This document shows, one piece after another, positions 58,489 through 64,000 of a stretch of 64,000 bases of DNA; position 1 is the stretch's first letter, and each line of letters starts with the position of its first letter. Below the pieces are notes generated by a model. The model ran no database searches. It saw nothing but the letters and a program-made list of their open reading frames with translations, and had not been told where the DNA came from. Made by a program: the position numbers and the translations under genes. Origin of the DNA: Streptomyces sp. P9-A4 (GTDB lineage: Bacteria > Actinomycetota > Actinomycetes > Streptomycetales > Streptomycetaceae); assembly GCF_036634195.1 (NCBI RefSeq), contig NZ_JAZIFY010000001.1, positions 1,746,501-1,810,500 of the forward strand, written 5' to 3'.

Positions 58489-59426
58489 CGGCTCTCCGAC
58501 GCGATCCGGTCCAGGGCCTTCTGCAGGTCCTCGGGGTAGGTGCTGGCGAACTCGACCCAGGAGCCGTCACCGGGGTGCTCGAAGCCGAGCCGGACCGCGT
58601 GCAGCCACTGCCGGGTCAGGCCGAGGCGCTTGGCGAGCGTCGGGTCGGCGCCGTAGGTGAGGTCGCCGACGCAGGGATGGCGGTGGGCGGACATGTGCAC
58701 CCGGATCTGGTGGGTGCGGCCCGTCTCCAGCTTGATGTCGAGCAGCGAGGCCGAGCGGTACGCCTCGATGAGGTCGTAGTGCGTGACGGAGGCCTTGCCG
58801 TCGGCGGTGACCGCCCACTTGTAGTCGTGGTTCGGGTGCCGGCCGATGGGGGCGTCGATGGTGCCGCTCATCGGGTCCGGGTGGCCCTGGACCAGCGCGT
58901 GGTAGCGCTTGTCGACCACGCGCTCCTTGAACTGGCGCTTGAGCGAGGTGTACGCGTACTCGGACTTGGCGACCACCATCAGACCGGAGGTGCCGACGTC
59001 GAGGCGGTGCACGATGCCCTGGCGCTCGGCGGCGCCGGAGGTGGAGATGCGGTACCCGGCGGCGGCGAGGCCGCCGATGACCGTGGTGCCGGTCCAGCCG
59101 GGGCTGGGGTGCGCGGCGACGCCGACCGGCTTCATGATCACGACGATGTCGTCGTCGTCATGGACGATCTCCATGCCCTCGACGGGCTCGGCGACGATCT
59201 GGACGGGCGCCGCGGCGCCCGGCATCTCGACCTCGAGCCACGCGCCGCCGCTGACCCGCTCGGACTTGCCGACGACGGAGCCGTCGACCTGGACCTTCCC
59301 TGCGGCGGCCAGTTCGGCCGCCTTCGTACGGGAGAACCCGAACATACGGGCGATGGCGGCGTCGACGCGCTCGCCCTCCAGGCCATCGGGAACGGGCAGC
59401 GTGCGGATCTCGGGACTCGTACTCAC
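58485..59426 (-). CDS. rluD: RluA-family 23S rRNA pseudouridine synthase
   Basis: 313 residues. N-terminal S4 RNA-binding domain ([41 protein letters not shown]), then the synthase domain with the catalytic Asp in [30 protein letters not shown] and the C-terminal [24 protein letters not shown]. Expected to modify helix 69 of 23S rRNA as RluD does; which uridines exactly cannot be read from sequence. Downstream of lspA on the same strand, as in many bacteria, but separated by a hairpin. Confidence 0.93.
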   Translation of the reverse strand: MSTSPEIRTLPVPDGLEGERVDAAIARMFGFSRTKAAELAAAGKVQVDGSVVGKSERVSGGAWLEVEMPGAAAPVQIVAEPVEGMEIVHDDDDIVVIMKPVGVAAHPSPGWTGTTVIGGLAAAGYRISTSGAAERQGIVHRLDVGTSGLMVVAKSEYAYTSLKRQFKERVVDKRYHALVQGHPDPMSGTIDAPIGRHPNHDYKWAVTADGKASVTHYDLIEAYRSASLLDIKLETGRTHQIRVHMSAHRHPCVGDLTYGADPTLAKRLGLTRQWLHAVRLGFEHPGDGSWVEFASTYPEDLQKALDRIASESR

Positions 59427-59442
59427 CCGTCGAGTATGCCTT

Positions 59443-59469
59443 GTGCGGAAGACTCTCTGTCTTCCGCAC
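59443..59469 (-). terminator. Hairpin between lspA and rluD
   Basis: GTGCGGAAGAC and GTCTTCCGCAC form a perfect 11-bp stem with loop TCTCT in the 52-base spacer. It may end or attenuate the lspA transcript before rluD. Confidence 0.75.
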
Positions 59470-59478
59470 GGTTCGCGA

Positions 59479-60189
59479 TCAGTCCTTGTGGATCGTGCCG
59501 TCGGGGTCCAGACCCCGGAACGACAGGATCACGATGAGGATGCCGCCGCACACGATCGCCGAGTCGGCGAGGTTGAAGACGGCGAAGTGCGCGGGGGCGA
59601 TGAAGTCGACCACCGCGCCCTCGAAGACGCCCGGCGAGCGGAAGATCCGGTCCGTGAGGTTGCCGAGCGCGCCGCCGAGCAGCAGGCCGAGGGCGATGGC
59701 CCAGGGCAGGCTGTAGAGCTTCCTGGCCAGCCGGATGATCACGACGATCACGGCGGTGGCGATGCAGGTGAAGATGATCGTGAAGGCCTCGCCCATGCCG
59801 AACGCGGCACCGGGGTTCCGGATGGCGTCGAAGCGCAGCAGGTCGCCGACGACCCGGATCGGCTCGCGGCCCTCCAGCTTGGCGACGACCAGCATCTTGC
59901 TGCCCAGGTCGAGCAGGTAGGCAAGGACGGCCACGACGAAGAGCGCGACGATCCGGCGCCGGCCCTTCGGCCTCTCCTCGGAGGCGGCCGTCCCGTCGGC
60001 AGAGGCCGGCTCGCCGGAGGCGGGCGTCCCCTCGGACGTGGCCGTCGCCTCGGACGCGGTCGGCCCGCCGGGCGTCGCCTTCGCGTCCGGCGCGCCCGTT
60101 CCCTCGGCGGCCACCGTCTCGTCGGAGGCGGCCGGCTCGTCGGCCCCTGCTGAATCCGGCGTACCGATGATGCGCTCCGCCTCTGCCAC
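59479..60189 (-). CDS. lspA: Lipoprotein signal peptidase (signal peptidase II)
   Basis: 236 residues from GTG 60189. The four-helix core occupies about residues 75-230 and shows [54 protein letters not shown] (first catalytic Asp) and [20 protein letters not shown] (second catalytic Asp). Residues 1-72 are a long Ala/Thr/Glu/Ser-rich extension absent from the enterobacterial enzyme. Cleaves signal peptides of lipoproteins modified by Lgt, which is encoded at 20449-21513. Confidence 0.95.
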   Translation of the reverse strand: MAEAERIIGTPDSAGADEPAASDETVAAEGTGAPDAKATPGGPTASEATATSEGTPASGEPASADGTAASEERPKGRRRIVALFVVAVLAYLLDLGSKMLVVAKLEGREPIRVVGDLLRFDAIRNPGAAFGMGEAFTIIFTCIATAVIVVIIRLARKLYSLPWAIALGLLLGGALGNLTDRIFRSPGVFEGAVVDFIAPAHFAVFNLADSAIVCGGILIVILSFRGLDPDGTIHKD

Positions 60190-60269
60190 GTGAGTGAGTC
60201 CCTCGACCTCGATGCCTGACCGTGCACCGAGGGTACGGCACAGGCGTACGGGACCGGCAGCCGAGACCG

Positions 60270-61013
60270 TCAGCCGCGCCGCTCCTGGCGCTGCTTGTCC
60301 TCGACGCAGAGCGTGGCCCGGGGGAAGGCCTGCATCCGCGCCTTGCCGATCGGCTTCCCGCACACCTCGCAGAGGCCGTAGGTGCCCGCGTCGAGCCGTT
60401 CGAGGGCATGCTCGGACTGCTCCAGCATCTCCCGGGCGTTGGCGGCGAGGGCCAGCTCGTGTTCCCGGGTGATGTTCTTGGTGCCGGTGTCGGCCTGGTC
60501 GTCGCCGGCGCCGTCGCCCGAGTCCCGCATGAGGCCGGTCAGCTCCTCCTGGGAGTGCGCCAGCTCGCTGCGCAGCCGCAGCACCTCGGACTGGAGCTCG
60601 TTGCGGGCCTCGGTGACCTCCGCGGGGGTCCACGGGTCCTCGCCGGGCCGCACCGCGAGCTCGCCGGTACGGGCCGTGGGCACGGCGGCCCCGTCCCCGG
60701 CGGTCGTGACGCCACCCGCGGTCTTCTTCGCTGCCACCGTCCTGGCTCCTGTCTGCTTCTTGGCGGGCGCCTTCCTGGCGGCCGCCTTCCTGGCCACGGT
60801 CTTCCCGGCGGGCGCCCCGGCGCCGGCGGCCCCGGGGGCAGCCGTCCCCTCGGTGACCGCCCCGTCGACGACCGGTTCCCCGGCGACCGCCTTCTTCGCG
60901 GCGGTCTTCCTGGCGACGGCCTTCTTCGCCGCGGTCTTCTTCGCGGCCGGCTCCTTGCCGGCGGTCTCCTTCGCGGCGGTCGTCTTCCTCGCGGCGGTCT
61001 TCTTCGCCACCAT
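60270..61013 (-). CDS. DksA/TraR zinc-finger protein with histone H1-like N-terminus
   Basis: 247 residues. Residues 1-100 are Lys/Ala/Thr repeats ([27 protein letters not shown]), like bacterial histone H1-type tails that bind DNA. The C-terminal 120 residues are the DksA type: a coiled-coil helix pair ([58 protein letters not shown]) and a zinc finger [33 protein letters not shown]. The fourth zinc ligand position is Asp (CVED) rather than Cys. A predicted RNA-polymerase secondary-channel regulator that may also coat DNA. Placed between lspA and the divergent ileS leader. Confidence 0.87.
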   Translation of the reverse strand: MVAKKTAARKTTAAKETAGKEPAAKKTAAKKAVARKTAAKKAVAGEPVVDGAVTEGTAAPGAAGAGAPAGKTVARKAAARKAPAKKQTGARTVAAKKTAGGVTTAGDGAAVPTARTGELAVRPGEDPWTPAEVTEARNELQSEVLRLRSELAHSQEELTGLMRDSGDGAGDDQADTGTKNITREHELALAANAREMLEQSEHALERLDAGTYGLCEVCGKPIGKARMQAFPRATLCVEDKQRQERRG

Positions 61014-61277
61014 GTCGCGGCCCCTTCACATTTTGTGATCTTGCTCGCGAATCGTGCTGGGACGATAAATCGGCCCAAGGCCCGCGGCAACGGGGCTCGC
61101 CGCCGTTCCCACCCGCCCCCCGCACCCCTCGGGGCAGGCCTGCCTCCGTTGTTCCCAGCTCCCCGCCGGGTAATCCGTCCCCGCCCTCCCCCACATGGCC
61201 GCACCCCAAGTCCGGCCCGCCCCGTATGGCCATTCGGGTCACGGGAAAACCGGTCGGCCGCCCCGCCCCCGGGCCCG

Positions 61278-61283
61278 TACACT
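61278..61283 (+). promoter_or_regulatory. Probable -10 element of the ileS leader
   Basis: TACACT lies 6-8 bases before the presumed 5' end of the T-box RNA (GGGCTGAGCGAAAGG). No good -35 hexamer lies 17 bases upstream; GGTCGG is the closest. Confidence 0.45.
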
Positions 61284-61287
61284 GGGC

Positions 61288-61550
61288 TGAGCGAAAGGCT
61301 TGGATGGGGACGAGTAGCGTCGTACGCAGCCATGAGCGACCCGGGGACGGTGAGAGCCCGGGGGCGAGCCCGATGTGAAGCATCACCCCGGAGCCGTCGG
61401 AAGAAAGCCGCAGGACAGCGCGGTGACTAGACCCGGCGTCGCGACCCCAATGAGGGGGCTCAGGGCGGATGCGCCCCGGGCCAAGGAGGGTGGTACCGCG
61501 GGAGCAGCGCTCTCGTCCCTCCGACGGAACGACGACAGTCCGCCGGAGGA
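61288..61550 (+). ncRNA. Isoleucine T-box riboswitch (translational type)
   Basis: The T-box core GGTGGTACCGCGG lies at 61489-61501. Upstream, GGACGAGTAG (61308-61317), a GGTGAGAG distal-loop segment (61349-61356) and GTGAAGC-ATC-ACC with the isoleucine specifier ATC at 61382-61384 make Stem I. GGAGGG (61485-61490) can pair with CCCTCC (61517-61522) to bracket the T-box bulge when uncharged tRNA binds. Otherwise CCTCCGACGG (61518-61527) pairs with CCGCCGGAGG (61540-61549), hiding the ileS ribosome site GGAGGA. This competition marks the actinobacterial translation-controlling class. Uncharged tRNA(Ile) should switch ileS on. Confidence 0.92.
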
Positions 61551-61555
61551 ACTCG

Positions 61556-64000
<2,445 letters not shown>

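Overview
The window is high-GC, gene-dense actinobacterial chromosome. Codon third positions are almost all G/C, GTG starts and 4-bp ATGA/GTGA overlaps are common, and the gene order (gltBD, lgt, trp, his, dnaE, lspA, rluD, dksA-like, ileS) is the one I know from Streptomyces chromosomes. I therefore read it as a Streptomyces core-chromosome segment. I see no insertion sequence, prophage, CRISPR array, rRNA or tRNA gene.

Layout. 1-3.5 kb: an SDR/acyl-CoA dehydrogenase pair diverges from two more acyl-CoA dehydrogenases across a KstR2-like palindrome, in the arrangement of the actinobacterial locus that degrades steroid C/D rings (HIP). 3.5-4.5 kb: two small enzymes (PNPOx-like and VOC). 4.9-11.5 kb: gltB-gltD, with a GlnR-type operator far upstream. 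11.5-12.2 kb: a VIT-family metal transporter. 12.5-20.4 kb: a seven-gene, fully overlapping operon of four different ADP-ribosylglycohydrolase-family proteins, a ribokinase, a CaiB-type CoA-transferase and a CitE-type lyase. This is the most unusual system here.

20.4-29.8 kb (minus strand): hisI-trpE-TIGR02234-small membrane protein-DUF2752-trpC-trpM-trpB-trpA, then a DsbA-like protein and lgt. 29.8-32.4 kb: a TIGR03085 protein and an ArsR-type regulator/MFS exporter pair with a striking three-copy 14-bp operator array. 32.4-38.2 kb (minus): hisD-hisC-hisB-small membrane peptide-hisH-priA-ridA-hisF, mostly chained by 4-bp overlaps. No trpF is present; PriA is expected to serve both histidine and tryptophan synthesis.

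38.4-46.6 kb: a beta-helix membrane protein, a helical-repeat protein, a LON-domain protein, YbaK, a DUF2567-like membrane protein, an ABC exporter and a NYN-domain RNase-like protein with a histidine-rich linker. 46.8-54.7 kb: a tiny Gln-rich protein, dnaE, a DUF2252 protein, a membrane protein/DsbA-like pair and a decayed PhoD phosphatase. 54.7-64 kb: a secreted M43 metalloprotease, a dienelactone-hydrolase-like protein, an Na+/H+ antiporter, GNAT, rluD, lspA, a DksA-like protein and ileS (cut by the window end). ileS is preceded by an isoleucine T-box leader and encodes a type 2 enzyme whose HIGH signature reads GAHH, the altered motif linked to extreme mupirocin resistance.
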